In this document: positions 8,296-17,671 of the stretch, piece after piece
How the letters are laid out: each line of letters starts with the position of its first letter
How positions within the stretch are numbered: position 1 is the first letter of the stretch
From: JANQPX01 sp050633905
GTDB lineage: Bacteria > Pseudomonadota > Alphaproteobacteria > Geminicoccales > Geminicoccaceae
Reading direction: 5' to 3'
DNA: 64,000 bases
Assembly: GCA_050633905.1 (NCBI GenBank)
Contig: JBOEHJ010000045.1
Span: forward strand, 1 to 64,000
Program-made: the position numbers and the translations under genes
The notes under the pieces: generated by a model
Told to the model about the DNA's origin: nothing
Seen by the model: only the letters and a program-made list of their open reading frames with translations
Databases searched by the model: none

Positions 8296-9489
8296 ATGTC
8301 CATGCAAGGCTACCTCCGCCAAGACGGTAGAAAGGGTATCCGCAATTACGTGGTCGTCGCCTATTTGGTCGAATGCTCGCATCACGTCGCCCGGGCGATC
8401 GCAACGCCATTTGTCGATGAAGGCGCCCAGATTATTGGCTTTCCCGGCTGCTATCCCAATGCCTATGCGCAGGACATGATGGAAGCATTGTGCACCCATC
8501 CCAATGTCGGCGCCGTTCTCCTGGTCTCGCTCGGCTGCGAGCAGATGAACCGGCCGCGCCTGCTGGAGGTCATCGAGAAATCCGGACGTCCGGTTTCGCT
8601 CCTGACCATTCAGAAAAGCGGCGGTACACGCGCCACCATCGCCGCCGGTCGGCAGTGGGTTGAGCAGGCCATCTCAAGCATCAAGGAAACCCCGTGCGTT
8701 CCGATGGGTGTCGCCGATCTTGTGATCGCAACCGAATGCGGCGGCTCGGATGCCTGCAGCGGCATCACCGCGAACCCTGCGATCGGTGTTGCTTGCGATC
8801 ACGTCATTGATGGCGGCGGTAGCGCCATTTTCGAGGAGCTGGGTGAGCTTTTCGGCTGCGAGGATCATATGGCGTCTCGCGCCACTACGCCCGAACTTGG
8901 CACAGCCATCAAGGCGGCGATGACCAAGGCCTGGCGGCATTATGCGGCCCTCGATCAGTCCAGCTTCGGCGGCGGCAATATTACCGGCGGTCTGTCGACC
9001 ATCGAGGAAAAATCGATCGGCGCTTATGCCAAGAGTGGCACCAAGCCCATCATGGGTATGCTCAGACCCGGCATCCATCCCCCCAAATCAGGCCTCTACA
9101 TCATGGACATGGTGCCCGATGACGAGGTGAAATGGGGGTTTGCCAATATTAACGACAACGCAACGATCACCGAGCAGATCGCCTGCGGCGCCCATATGAC
9201 ACTTTTCTCCACCGGCCGTGGATCCGTGGTCGGCTCAGCGATCAGTCCGGTGATTAAGATCTGCTCCAATCCCGAGACGTTTCACCGTCTGCAAGATGAT
9301 ATGGACATCAATGCCGGTGCAATCATTGATGACGGCGCCTCGCTCCAGGATGTCGGTGATCAGATTTTTGCGCTCATTCAAGAGGTGGCCGCCGGCCAAG
9401 CGACCAAATCCGAAGATCTCGGTCATCAGGAGTTTATCCTGGGGTATAAAAGTTTCGAGCCGCTGGGGCCGAGTTGCCTGCCGGTCTGA
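8296..9489 (+). CDS. UxaA-family lyase, large subunit (SuyB-like)
   Basis: 397 residues matching the catalytic C-terminal region of altronate/galactarate dehydratase. Recognisable blocks are GRKGIRNYVVVAYLVECSHHVA, IIGFPGC, VSLGCEQMN, ATECGGSDACSGITANPA and FSTGRGSVVGSAISPVIKI. The cysteines in GFPGC, LGCEQ and ATECGGSD are typical and probably hold a metal or Fe-S site. RBS GAGGGGAA precedes the ATG. It pairs with the SAF subunit just upstream. No sulfolactate dehydrogenase, uronate genes or sugar-acid transporter flank the pair, so the substrate is open. Confidence 0.87.
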   Translation: MSMQGYLRQDGRKGIRNYVVVAYLVECSHHVARAIATPFVDEGAQIIGFPGCYPNAYAQDMMEALCTHPNVGAVLLVSLGCEQMNRPRLLEVIEKSGRPVSLLTIQKSGGTRATIAAGRQWVEQAISSIKETPCVPMGVADLVIATECGGSDACSGITANPAIGVACDHVIDGGGSAIFEELGELFGCEDHMASRATTPELGTAIKAAMTKAWRHYAALDQSSFGGGNITGGLSTIEEKSIGAYAKSGTKPIMGMLRPGIHPPKSGLYIMDMVPDDEVKWGFANINDNATITEQIACGAHMTLFSTGRGSVVGSAISPVIKICSNPETFHRLQDDMDINAGAIIDDGASLQDVGDQIFALIQEVAAGQATKSEDLGHQEFILGYKSFEPLGPSCLPV

Positions 9490-9493
9490 GGCA

Positions 9494-9982
9494 ATGATCC
9501 AAATTCGCGTCGCCGAGCCCCATGAGAGCGATCTCTGTGCCGAAATCCTACGCGAAGCTTGGCGCGGTATGTGGTTCGTGCCCCAGGACCTGCATACGCC
9601 GGCCGAAGACCGGTGCTGGATGCGCGATGTTTTTCAAAACCAATTGGTGCTCGTGGCCGTGGAAACCGTCACATCCGATCCTGGCAATGAGGCCCATGAC
9701 GGGTTGATCGTCGGCTTTCTCACCATGGGGCAGGGGACGGTGCATAATCTCTATATTCGACCGAGCCATCAAGGAGAAGGTATCGGACATGAGCTGATGG
9801 GCACTGCAAAAGCATCATCGGGCGGTGAGCTCAAGCTTTGGGTTTTCGAGCAGAATGAAGGGGCCATCCGGTTCTACGAACGGCATGGCTTTACCACGCT
9901 CCGCAAAACCGACGGCCAGGACAACGAGGAAAAGGTCCCCGATCGTCTGATGATCTGGCATAGCGGTAGCGCATCGGATTGA
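9494..9982 (+). CDS. GNAT-family N-acetyltransferase
   Basis: 162-residue acetyl-CoA-dependent acyltransferase. The acetyl-CoA loop is seen as HNLYIRPSHQGEGIGHELM (Q/RxxGxG/A) and the last strand-helix as AIRFYERHGF. The ATG at 9494 starts 4 bases after the lyase stop, so translation is probably coupled. An acceptor molecule cannot be assigned. It may modify the product or substrate of the neighbouring lyase, but that is only a context guess. Confidence 0.85.
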   Translation: MIQIRVAEPHESDLCAEILREAWRGMWFVPQDLHTPAEDRCWMRDVFQNQLVLVAVETVTSDPGNEAHDGLIVGFLTMGQGTVHNLYIRPSHQGEGIGHELMGTAKASSGGELKLWVFEQNEGAIRFYERHGFTTLRKTDGQDNEEKVPDRLMIWHSGSASD

Positions 9983-10096
9983 GGGCGGGGTTTGTGTAGA
10001 TATCTTGGGCTTGATCTAGCCGGTCAGTCACCTCGGACTGGCTCGGAATATGCTCTGGGATGCTTTCGCAGTCTCTCGGCTGCTATCCTGTCCGCC

Positions 10097-10316
10097 GTTA
10101 ACGAGACCTTAACGCTTGGGAACGATGCCCCGTGATCTGATCCATGAGATCCTGGGAACCCACCCGCTCGCAAGGAAGGTGACTGAGGCTCGGATTCCCA
10201 AGGTCTCATGGACCAGGTCAGCATGATGAAGATTCTGAACTAAGAAAACGTAAATGCGGGCGTTACGATCGAGGCCTGTCTTGAGGTTGTTTAATGAACG
10301 CCGAAATCAGGAATTT
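10097..10316 (+). repeat. Hairpin element family, copy A
   Basis: Begins at a GTTAAC box and contains a long stem: 10141-10161 pairs with 10192-10212 at 19 of 21 positions including one G-T pair. It then has the shared tail: CAGCATGATGAAGATT, GAACTAAGAAAACGT, GCGGGCGTTACGATCGAGGC and GAACGCCGAAATCAGGAATT. Related copies are at 35464, 45354, 62756 and 24705, all in the same orientation. It lies between the GNAT gene and the glycosyltransferase. Confidence 0.75.
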
Positions 10317-10525
10317 GAAGCATTTTCCGATAGACAGCCTCGGTTTGCTTCGAACCTGACTGGCTCAAAAAATGCGCCAGCCGCAGATTGGCCGTCAGTT
10401 CCTGTTGCTGACATTTCCGGTGAATTAGCTATGATACCGGCTAAGAACGCTGCTGAGCGACAAATGGATTGGTGTCAGGGCTCCTTTGGGCATGTTTTGC
10501 CGGGGGGAGTGTTTCGATAGGGGCA

Positions 10526-10555
10526 GTCTTGATCTTATCAAGACAGTCCTTTTTT
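10526..10555 (+). terminator. Rho-independent terminator without an obvious gene
   Basis: GTCTTGAT (10526-10533) pairs perfectly with ATCAAGAC (10537-10544) around a CTT loop. AGTCC and a six-T run follow. No convincing gene lies just upstream; the nearest is the GNAT gene ending 540 bases earlier. The transcript it ends could be a small RNA from 10320-10555. Confidence 0.6.
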
Positions 10556-10675
10556 GGCGCCTCGATCCAATTCTTCATCAATTCATCTTATTGAAGTTGA
10601 TTCAAAATAGGAGATAATCAACCCAATAGTTTGCCTTTTCACGATAGGTGCCACGATCTTGTCGAAAAACCGCCG

Positions 10676-11974
10676 GTGAAAATATTGATTCTGGGCCTCA
10701 ATTTTGCCCCTGAACTCATTGGCGTCGGTAAATATACCGGCGAACTTGCCGCTTGGTTCGGCAAGCAGGGGCATGAGGTGAAGGTAGTGACATCACCGCC
10801 TTACTACCCCGCATGGAAAATTGGCGAGGGCTATCGTTCATATCTTTATCGGCGCGAGCAGCGGGACGGGATCGACATCCTTCGCTGTCCGCTCTGGGTA
10901 CCCAACCATCCCACGACCCTCAAACGGATCATCCATCTGGTCTCCTTTGCTGCGAGCAGTGCCCTGCCTTCGCTTTGGCACGGCCTTTTCTGGCGCCCCG
11001 ACATCGTCTGGACCGTGGAACCCACGAGCTTTACAGCACCAACCGCCTGGCTTGCCGCGCGATCAGGTGATGCCACGGCCTGTCTCCACATTCAGGACCT
11101 CGAGGTGGAGGCAGCAATTGGCTTAAGGATGCTCTCCAAATCATGGGTGATCAGAGCATCATCCTTGCTCTATGGCTGGCTGCTTCGTCGCTTCGACCAT
11201 GTCTCGACCATCTCGGAGCAAATGCGCGAGCAGCTGCCGTCTTACAACGTCTCCCGCAAACGATGCAGCATGTTTCCGAACTGGGTGAATATTGAGGCAA
11301 TCCAACCGTTGGAGAAGCCGAGTTCGTTTCGCGAAGAGCTTGGCTTGCCGGAAGACAAGATCGTTGCCCTCTATTCCGGCAATATGGGCAGCAAGCAAGG
11401 TGTTGAAAGTCTGGGCCATCTGGCAAGAACTTTGGTCGACCTGCCCAATCTGCATTTCGTCTTTGCAGGTGATGGCTCTCTTCGCGCCGATGTGGAAGCC
11501 ATGACCGCCGGTCTTGCGAATGTCACTATGCTGCCGCTTCAGCCCAATGAGCGCTTCAACGATCTTCTCAATCTTGCTGATATCCATCTTCTGCCCCAGC
11601 GCCAATCCACGGTGAGTTTCTCGCTGCCCTCGAAATTCGGCGGCATGATGGCCAGCGGCCGGCCAGCTGTGGTTCAGGCGGATCAAGGCGAGCTTGCGAC
11701 AGTGGCAGCGAAATGCGGCATCGTCGTGCCATCCGGCGATGCTAGCGCGATGGCTAGCGCCGTTCGCCGCCTTGCGACGAATGCGGATGAGAGACGTCAT
11801 CTTGGCAAGATGGCGCGGCGCTACGCCGACTTGCATCTATCGCGTGATGCCGTGCTCAGCCGCCATGAGCAACAGCTGTTTGAAGCCATTGCGCGTCGTG
11901 CTCGCCGTCGACCCCGATGGCAGCGCTTTCTGGCAACCATCATCCCCAGCTACACCCTGCCCCCCCGCCGTTGA
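10676..11974 (+). CDS. GT4-family glycosyltransferase, WcaI-like
   Basis: 432-residue GT-B fold glycosyltransferase. The N-terminus MKILILGLNFAPELIGVGKYTGE is the hallmark of the WcaI (colanic acid) group. The C-terminal nucleotide-sugar domain shows ALYSGNMGSKQGVE, FVFAGDGSLR and DIHLLPQRQSTVSFSLPSK. I chose the GTG at 10676 because it gives the family N-terminus; no good ribosome binding site is seen and a TTG at 10631 would extend it. No other polysaccharide gene is adjacent, so its product (exopolysaccharide or glycolipid) is unknown. Confidence 0.85.
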   Translation: MKILILGLNFAPELIGVGKYTGELAAWFGKQGHEVKVVTSPPYYPAWKIGEGYRSYLYRREQRDGIDILRCPLWVPNHPTTLKRIIHLVSFAASSALPSLWHGLFWRPDIVWTVEPTSFTAPTAWLAARSGDATACLHIQDLEVEAAIGLRMLSKSWVIRASSLLYGWLLRRFDHVSTISEQMREQLPSYNVSRKRCSMFPNWVNIEAIQPLEKPSSFREELGLPEDKIVALYSGNMGSKQGVESLGHLARTLVDLPNLHFVFAGDGSLRADVEAMTAGLANVTMLPLQPNERFNDLLNLADIHLLPQRQSTVSFSLPSKFGGMMASGRPAVVQADQGELATVAAKCGIVVPSGDASAMASAVRRLATNADERRHLGKMARRYADLHLSRDAVLSRHEQQLFEAIARRARRRPRWQRFLATIIPSYTLPPRR

Positions 11975-12016
11975 TTTTTTAACGCCGGCGCGGGTCTTGG
12001 GTCCGGCTAGCGGTGG

Positions 12017-15000
12017 CTACTCTGCGGCCGTAAGCGTCTGGGTCGGTGCTCTGAAGGCTTCCAACAAATCGGCTTCGCGTGCCTTCGCCGCTTCTACATG
12101 CCGTTCCTTGACATGACCAAAGCCTCGAATGTGTTCGGGCAGGGAGGCGATTTCGATGGCAAGGGCATGATTCTCAGGGGTGAGCTTGGTTAGAACCTCG
12201 ACCATCAGCGCCTCGTAATGACCGATCAGGCGGCGCTCCATCCGGCGCTCCTCGGTATAGCCGAAGGGATCGAACGCCGTGCCTCGCAAGCCCTTGAACT
12301 TGGCCAGCCATTTGAAGGCGGTGAACACCCAGGGGCCATAGGCTTTCTTTTTGAGATGACCGCTTACCGGATCGGTGCCAGCGAACAAGGGCGGTGCGAG
12401 GTAGATGTTGATCTTGCCCTCGGAACCGAACTGACGTTTGATCTTTTCCTGAAAGCTGCCGTCGGCGTAGAGCCTGGCGACCTCATATTCATCTTTATAG
12501 GCAAGAAGCTTGAAGTAATAGCGGGCGACTGCCTCTGCGAGCCCGGTCATCCCCTTGGTTTCTCGTACTTCGACAGTGCGGACGCGTTCCACCAGATCGC
12601 GATAGCGCTGGGCATAATCGCCGTCTTGATAGGCGGTCAAATAAACAGCCCGGCGTTTGATCACCTCGTCGAGATCGGTGCTTGGTGCCTGATCGCTGAT
12701 CACCGTAAGCGGTGCCGCCTTGGCCTCGATGGCTGCCAGATCATGGGCAGCCAGGCGACCATGGCGGAAGGCTGATTTGTTCAGCTCGATCGCGACCCGG
12801 TTCAGCTCGATCGCGCGCTCGATCGCTGCCGACGACACCGGTAGGAGGCCTTTTTGGTAGGCATAGCCGACCATGAAGAGATTGGTGCCTATCGCATCGC
12901 CGAGAAGTGCCGTCGCCAGGCGATTGGCCTCCACGAAGTGGGCCCGCTCACCCGCAGCCTCGTTAACAGCCGCTCGCAGGCGGTCACCCTGCATGGCGAG
13001 ATCGGCGTTGCGGGTGAACTCGCCGGTGATCGACTCGTTGTCATTGACGATGATGCGGCCATGTTTGGGATGCAGCGTCGACAGCACTGGCTGACCACCT
13101 GCGACCATCAGATCGCATCCCAAGAGAAGATCGGCACCGCCGGCTGCAATCTTGGTGGTTTTGATGTCGTCAGGCGAGGCGGCCAGGCGAAGATGGCTCA
13201 TCACCGCCCCGCCTTTTTGCGCAAGCCCGGTCATATCGAGAACGGCGGCCCCCTTGCCCTCCAGGTGAGCGGCCATGCCCAACAGAGCCCCGATCGTCAC
13301 CACCCCGGTTCCACCAACGCCGGAAACAACGATCCCATACCCTTCGTCAACGCCGGGAAGTTCCGGCTCAGGAACAGTAATTTCATTCAGCGACAACGGT
13401 TCAAAGTCTCCCGCCAGCGGGTCGCTGCCGGAGATGGTGATGAAGCTTGGGCAGAAGCCTTTAAGGCAGGAAAAGTCTTTGTTGCAGCTGGATTGATCGA
13501 TCCTGCGTTTTCGCCCGAACTCGGTTTCCAGCGGCATGATCGAGACGCAGTTAGAGGCTTCGCCGCAATCGCCGCAGCCTTCGCAGACCGCCTCGTTGAT
13601 CATCACCCGCTTTGGCGGATCGATCATCAGACCACGCTTGCGCCGCCGCCGCTTTTCGGCAGCGCAGGTCTGATCGTAAATCAGGACCGAGGTGCCTTCG
13701 ATCTCACGCATCTCGCGCTGCACCTGATCCAGCTCATCCCGATGGCGGATCGTAGTGCCGGGCGCGAAGCCCGCGGAAAGCGGGTATTTATCCGGTTCAT
13801 CAGTGACCACGACAACGGTAACGGCGCCTTCCGCCATAACCTGCCGGCTCATCTGTGGGACGGTAAGCTGTCCATCGACCGCCTGGCCGCCGGTCATTGC
13901 AACTGCGTCGTTGTAAAGGATCTTGTAGGTGATGTTCACGCCGGACGCGATCGCGGCACGGATCGCCATCAGGCCGGAATGGTAATAGGTGCCATCCCCT
14001 ATGTTCTGAAAGATGTGTTTTCTCTTGGAAAACGGCGCTTCGCCGATCCAGCTTGCGCCTTCACCTCCCATCTGGGTGTAGCCATCATTCTTGCGATCCA
14101 TCCACTGCGCCATGTAGTGGCAGCCGATGCCCGCTCGTGCCACACTGCCATCCGGCACTTTTGTCGAGGTGTTGTGCGGACAGCCGGAGCAGAAATAGGG
14201 CGTCCTTAGCATCGGCATAGTGATCGCCTCTGCCGCTTTTTTTCTTACTTTTAGAACACCGAGCGCGGCTTGAAGGTCGTCGTTCTGGCCTTGATCAAGG
14301 AGCCTTGTTCCAATGGCCTCAGCGATTTGGTTCGAGGACAGCGCACCGTTGGAGGGGAACAGCCAGTTGCCCTCCTCATCCTTCTTCCCGACCACGCTCG
14401 GCGTGGACCGCTGACCAAAGAGGGTTTCCTTGACCTGAGTCTCGATCAGGCCACGTTTCTCTTCGACGACGATGATCTGCTTCAGGCCCTTGGCGAAGCT
14501 GGTAATGGTATCGCTGGCGATCGGATAGGTCAGGCCGAGCTTCAGCACGCGCAGGCCGAGTTTTTTCGCTACAGCCTCGTCGATGCCCAGATCGTCGAGG
14601 GCCTGCATAAGATCAAGATAGGATTTGCCGGTCGAAATGATCCCGAGCTTGGCCTTCGGCGTCGGGAATACTAGCCGGTCCAGCTGGTTGGCGGTCACGA
14701 ACGCCTTGACCGCATCATGTTTTAGGAGATGCAGCCTTGCTTCCTGAGCGAGTGGAGGGTCGGGCCAGCGGATATTCAAACCGTCCGGTGGCAGGATTGC
14801 ATGATCGGGTAAAACAATGTCCGGCAAGGCACTTGTCAGGTTGATCGAGGCCGCCGTGTTGACCGTATCATGGACGCATTTCACCCCGACCCAGCAACCG
14901 CTGAACCGGGAAAGCGCGAAGCCGATCAACCCGAACTGCAGGATTTCAGCGACGCCTGCCGGGTTCAAGATGGGGATCATCGCATCGACGAGGCCGTATT

Positions 15001-15478
15001 CGCTCTGATGGGCCGTGGTCGAGCTCTCGCAGGTATGATCATCTCCCATCAGCACCAGCACGCCGCCCAAAGGGGATGTGCCGGCGAGATTGGCATGGCG
15101 AAACACATCGCCTGTCCGATCGACGCCCGGTCCCTTGCCATACCACATGCCGAAGACGCCATCATAAGCGCCATCCCCGAACAGGTTGACCTGCTGGGTG
15201 CCCCAAAGGGCTGTTGCCGCCATGTCTTCGTTGACGCCCGGCTGGGCGAGGATGTTATGGGCCTCGAGATGGCGTTTAGCGCTTGCCATTTGCTGATCGA
15301 GATTGCCGAGCGGCGAACCTCGGTAGCCCGAAATATATCCACCAGTGCGGTGCCCGGCGGCCAGATCCCGTTCTTGTTGCATCATCGGTAACCGGACCAA
15401 AGCCTGGATGCCGGTCAGATAGATCCTACCGTCTTGTCGACTATACTTGTCGTCGAGTTCCACCTGCAAAAGCGACAA
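12017..15478 (-). CDS. Indolepyruvate:ferredoxin oxidoreductase, fused alpha-beta (IorAB-type)
   Basis: 1153-residue cytosolic enzyme that oxidatively decarboxylates aryl-pyruvates to acyl-CoA with ferredoxin. The N-terminal half contains the TPP-dependent domains (GYISGYRGSPLGNLDQQM, YHSGLMAIRAAIASG, YNDAVAMTGGQAVDG). A Cys-rich Fe-S segment follows at about 630-685 (CEGCGDCGEASNC ... CNKDFSCLKGFCP). The C-terminal part holds the gamma-type domain (VVSGVGGTGVVTIGALLGMAAH). Length fits the fused proteobacterial form. Start is TTG 15478 with GGGGG upstream. It is monocistronic and tail-to-tail with the glycosyltransferase. Role is probably aromatic amino-acid degradation. Confidence 0.92.
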   Translation of the reverse strand: MSLLQVELDDKYSRQDGRIYLTGIQALVRLPMMQQERDLAAGHRTGGYISGYRGSPLGNLDQQMASAKRHLEAHNILAQPGVNEDMAATALWGTQQVNLFGDGAYDGVFGMWYGKGPGVDRTGDVFRHANLAGTSPLGGVLVLMGDDHTCESSTTAHQSEYGLVDAMIPILNPAGVAEILQFGLIGFALSRFSGCWVGVKCVHDTVNTAASINLTSALPDIVLPDHAILPPDGLNIRWPDPPLAQEARLHLLKHDAVKAFVTANQLDRLVFPTPKAKLGIISTGKSYLDLMQALDDLGIDEAVAKKLGLRVLKLGLTYPIASDTITSFAKGLKQIIVVEEKRGLIETQVKETLFGQRSTPSVVGKKDEEGNWLFPSNGALSSNQIAEAIGTRLLDQGQNDDLQAALGVLKVRKKAAEAITMPMLRTPYFCSGCPHNTSTKVPDGSVARAGIGCHYMAQWMDRKNDGYTQMGGEGASWIGEAPFSKRKHIFQNIGDGTYYHSGLMAIRAAIASGVNITYKILYNDAVAMTGGQAVDGQLTVPQMSRQVMAEGAVTVVVVTDEPDKYPLSAGFAPGTTIRHRDELDQVQREMREIEGTSVLIYDQTCAAEKRRRRKRGLMIDPPKRVMINEAVCEGCGDCGEASNCVSIMPLETEFGRKRRIDQSSCNKDFSCLKGFCPSFITISGSDPLAGDFEPLSLNEITVPEPELPGVDEGYGIVVSGVGGTGVVTIGALLGMAAHLEGKGAAVLDMTGLAQKGGAVMSHLRLAASPDDIKTTKIAAGGADLLLGCDLMVAGGQPVLSTLHPKHGRIIVNDNESITGEFTRNADLAMQGDRLRAAVNEAAGERAHFVEANRLATALLGDAIGTNLFMVGYAYQKGLLPVSSAAIERAIELNRVAIELNKSAFRHGRLAAHDLAAIEAKAAPLTVISDQAPSTDLDEVIKRRAVYLTAYQDGDYAQRYRDLVERVRTVEVRETKGMTGLAEAVARYYFKLLAYKDEYEVARLYADGSFQEKIKRQFGSEGKINIYLAPPLFAGTDPVSGHLKKKAYGPWVFTAFKWLAKFKGLRGTAFDPFGYTEERRMERRLIGHYEALMVEVLTKLTPENHALAIEIASLPEHIRGFGHVKERHVEAAKAREADLLEAFRAPTQTLTAAE

Positions 15479-16087
15479 GGTTCGAAACCCCCTGTTTGAT
15501 GGCGCCGATACAACAACCCGGTGCCTGATCCCTGGCCAATTACCCTATCAGATATCATGGCTGAAGCCAGAACAGAGCCTTTGCTGGGGGCAGGCAAAGC
15601 GAGAAAAAAGACCTGAACTCTTGTCGAAAGCGCCGACGAGGCATTTCGATAAGACTTATTGGGTCGGGGAAAAAGTTACACGCGTCCGGCCACGGCCTGA
15701 TCACTCCACGGAAGGGCACACTCGGCATAGCTCTGGCAGGAAGAGGGCTGCTACTGACGTCATGAGATGGGGAAATGCTCTAACCCGGTGAAATTCATGG
15801 TTCATTTGGTTTTCATCCAGGGGGGAAGCATGTTGAAATTCAACCATCAATGCTGGACAACACCCTGATTCCAAACGGTTCTTTCCGGCAACACCTTAAC
15901 TATTTTTTCCTTGTAAGTTGGCTATTTCTTGACTTTTGTATGAGAGTATTGCTGCAATGCAGCATAACCTGAAGAGGTTTAGGCTGCGGCAATGACGGGG
16001 AAACAGCGGTTTGGCCAAATCGTAAGATGGATACTTGGCCGGGGTCGGAGTCGTGCCGGACACGACAGTTGAGTTGGTGGTACGGTG
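15479..16087. other. Divergent intergenic region between IOR and PHA depolymerase
   Basis: 609 bases holding the promoters of both flanking genes. The only strong signal is the PhaR-like palindrome at 15950-15964. No further gene or repeat is apparent. Confidence 0.4.
15950..15964. promoter_or_regulatory. PhaR-type operator (TGCTGCAATGCAGCA)
   Basis: A 15-bp palindrome whose core CTGC-AAT-GCAG matches the CTGCN3GCAG pattern I recall for the PHA-responsive repressor PhaR of alphaproteobacteria. A TTGACT hexamer lies 16 bases upstream, so the operator may overlap the promoter. It sits about 125 bases before the PHA depolymerase start. Binding is inferred from motif and context only. Confidence 0.65.
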
Positions 16088-17515
16088 ATGCAATACCATG
16101 CTTATGAGTTCGCCCATGCGATGGTCACGCCGATGCGGATCAGCGCAAAGATGGTGCAAGAGCTAAACAGCAGCGTCTTTAATCCGATGGCCCATACGCC
16201 GCTCGGCAAATCCGTGGCGGCCGCTTGCGAGGTATTCGAAGGCGTCACGCGTCGCTACGGCAAGCCAGAATTCGGCATCAAGCAGACCATGATGGGCGGC
16301 TTGCCGGTGCCGATCAATGAAGAAGTCGTCATGCGCAAGCCATTCGGCGATCTCCTGCATTTCGATCGTGACGAGAAGGTCTGCGGCAAGCGCTATGATC
16401 CGAAGGTTCTGCTGCTCGCACCGATGTCCGGACATTTTGCGACCTTGTTGCGCGGCACCGTCAAGAGCATGCTGCCCGACCATAATCTCTACATCACCGA
16501 TTGGCGTGATGCCCGGAATGTACCGTTGATCTATGGCGGCTTCGATTTCGAGGATTTTGTCGACTATGTTATCGATTTTATTCGGTTTCTAGGACCGAAT
16601 ACTCATGTTATCGCCGTTTGCCAACCCGCCGTGCCGGCGTTGGTGGCAACGGCGGTCATGGCTGGCATGGATGATCCCAGCCAGCCGGCCTCGCTCACCT
16701 TGATGGGCGGGCCGATCGATACCAGACGCAACCCGACCGAGGTCAACAAGCTCGCCCAGTCCAAAGATATTGAATGGTTCGAGCGCAATGTCATCGCGCG
16801 TGTGCCCTTTCCCCAAGCCGGCATGATGCGGCAGGTCTATCCAGGCTTCATTCAACTCTCCGGCTTCATGACCATGAACATGGACCGGCATGTCAGCGCT
16901 CATTCGGATCTCTATCAGAATCTGGTCAAGGGCGATTGCGATTCGGTAGAGCAACACAAGAAGTTCTATGAAGAATATCTTTCGGTCATGGATCTGCCTG
17001 CCGAGTTCTATCTGCAGACGGTCAGGCGCGTCTTCCAAGAACATGCGCTACCCGACGGCAAGATCACCCACCGGGGTCACAAGGTCGACTGCCGGCAGAT
17101 CAAGAAGACAGCGCTGATGACGATCGAGGGTGAGAAGGACGATATCTGTGGCCTCGGTCAGACCGAAGCTGCCCAGGATTTATGTGCCAATATTCCTGAC
17201 AGCGAACGGACCCACTATGTGCAGCCTGGGGTTGGCCATTACGGGGTGTTCAACGGTACCCGTTGGCGAACTGAGATCCAGCCGCGGATCCGCGAAATGA
17301 TCCGTACCACGCAATTCAAGCAGCGCATCGGCGCCAAGCCGGCTTCTGGTCCCACCAAGCTCGGTTCAACGACTGTCGTCGAGCCAAAGCGGGCTGCTAA
17401 AAAAGCCCAGAAGGCAAAGGCGTCCCCGACCAAAAAGCCCCGAGCGAAGAAGCCAGCCAATGGCACAACAACAGCGGCCAAACGGTCGAGAAAAGCCTCG
17501 CCGAAGCAAGCTTGA
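16088..17515 (+). CDS. phaZ: Intracellular PHB depolymerase (PhaZ, cysteine type) with basic C-terminal tail
   Basis: 475-residue alpha/beta hydrolase that mobilises stored polyhydroxyalkanoate. The nucleophile motif is VCQPAVPA with Cys at about residue 178, as in the Ralstonia PhaZ1 group where Cys replaces Ser. The acid lies in IEGEKDDICG and the histidine in GVGHYGVFNG. The catalytic region ends near residue 412. It is followed by about 65 residues rich in Lys, Ala and Pro (KRAAKKAQKAK, KKPRAKKPANG), resembling histone H1-like tails seen on PHA granule proteins. Start is ATG 16088, with a GTG directly before it. A PhaR-like site upstream suggests PHA-dependent control. Confidence 0.9.
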   Translation: MQYHAYEFAHAMVTPMRISAKMVQELNSSVFNPMAHTPLGKSVAAACEVFEGVTRRYGKPEFGIKQTMMGGLPVPINEEVVMRKPFGDLLHFDRDEKVCGKRYDPKVLLLAPMSGHFATLLRGTVKSMLPDHNLYITDWRDARNVPLIYGGFDFEDFVDYVIDFIRFLGPNTHVIAVCQPAVPALVATAVMAGMDDPSQPASLTLMGGPIDTRRNPTEVNKLAQSKDIEWFERNVIARVPFPQAGMMRQVYPGFIQLSGFMTMNMDRHVSAHSDLYQNLVKGDCDSVEQHKKFYEEYLSVMDLPAEFYLQTVRRVFQEHALPDGKITHRGHKVDCRQIKKTALMTIEGEKDDICGLGQTEAAQDLCANIPDSERTHYVQPGVGHYGVFNGTRWRTEIQPRIREMIRTTQFKQRIGAKPASGPTKLGSTTVVEPKRAAKKAQKAKASPTKKPRAKKPANGTTTAAKRSRKASPKQA

Positions 17516-17671
17516 ACGTTTCAAAAGGCTGAGAAGAGGGCAGGCGCGCGACCGCCGATGGCAGGATGCCCTCGTGGTTAGCAATCCGTTACGAACGTCG
17601 AACACCTGACCGTATTCGGTCAATCCTAGCCATTACGGTGAGAACTTAATGTTGTGGTCATACCGCTACCA

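Noticed and set aside
10254..10520. 88-codon frame before the 10526 terminator
   Set aside because: It starts inside hairpin copy A, has no ribosome binding site and no recognisable product.
12854..14209. 451-codon plus-strand frame inside the IOR gene
   Set aside because: It lies antisense to a clear 1153-residue enzyme and its translation has no recognisable domain; high G+C makes long antisense frames common.
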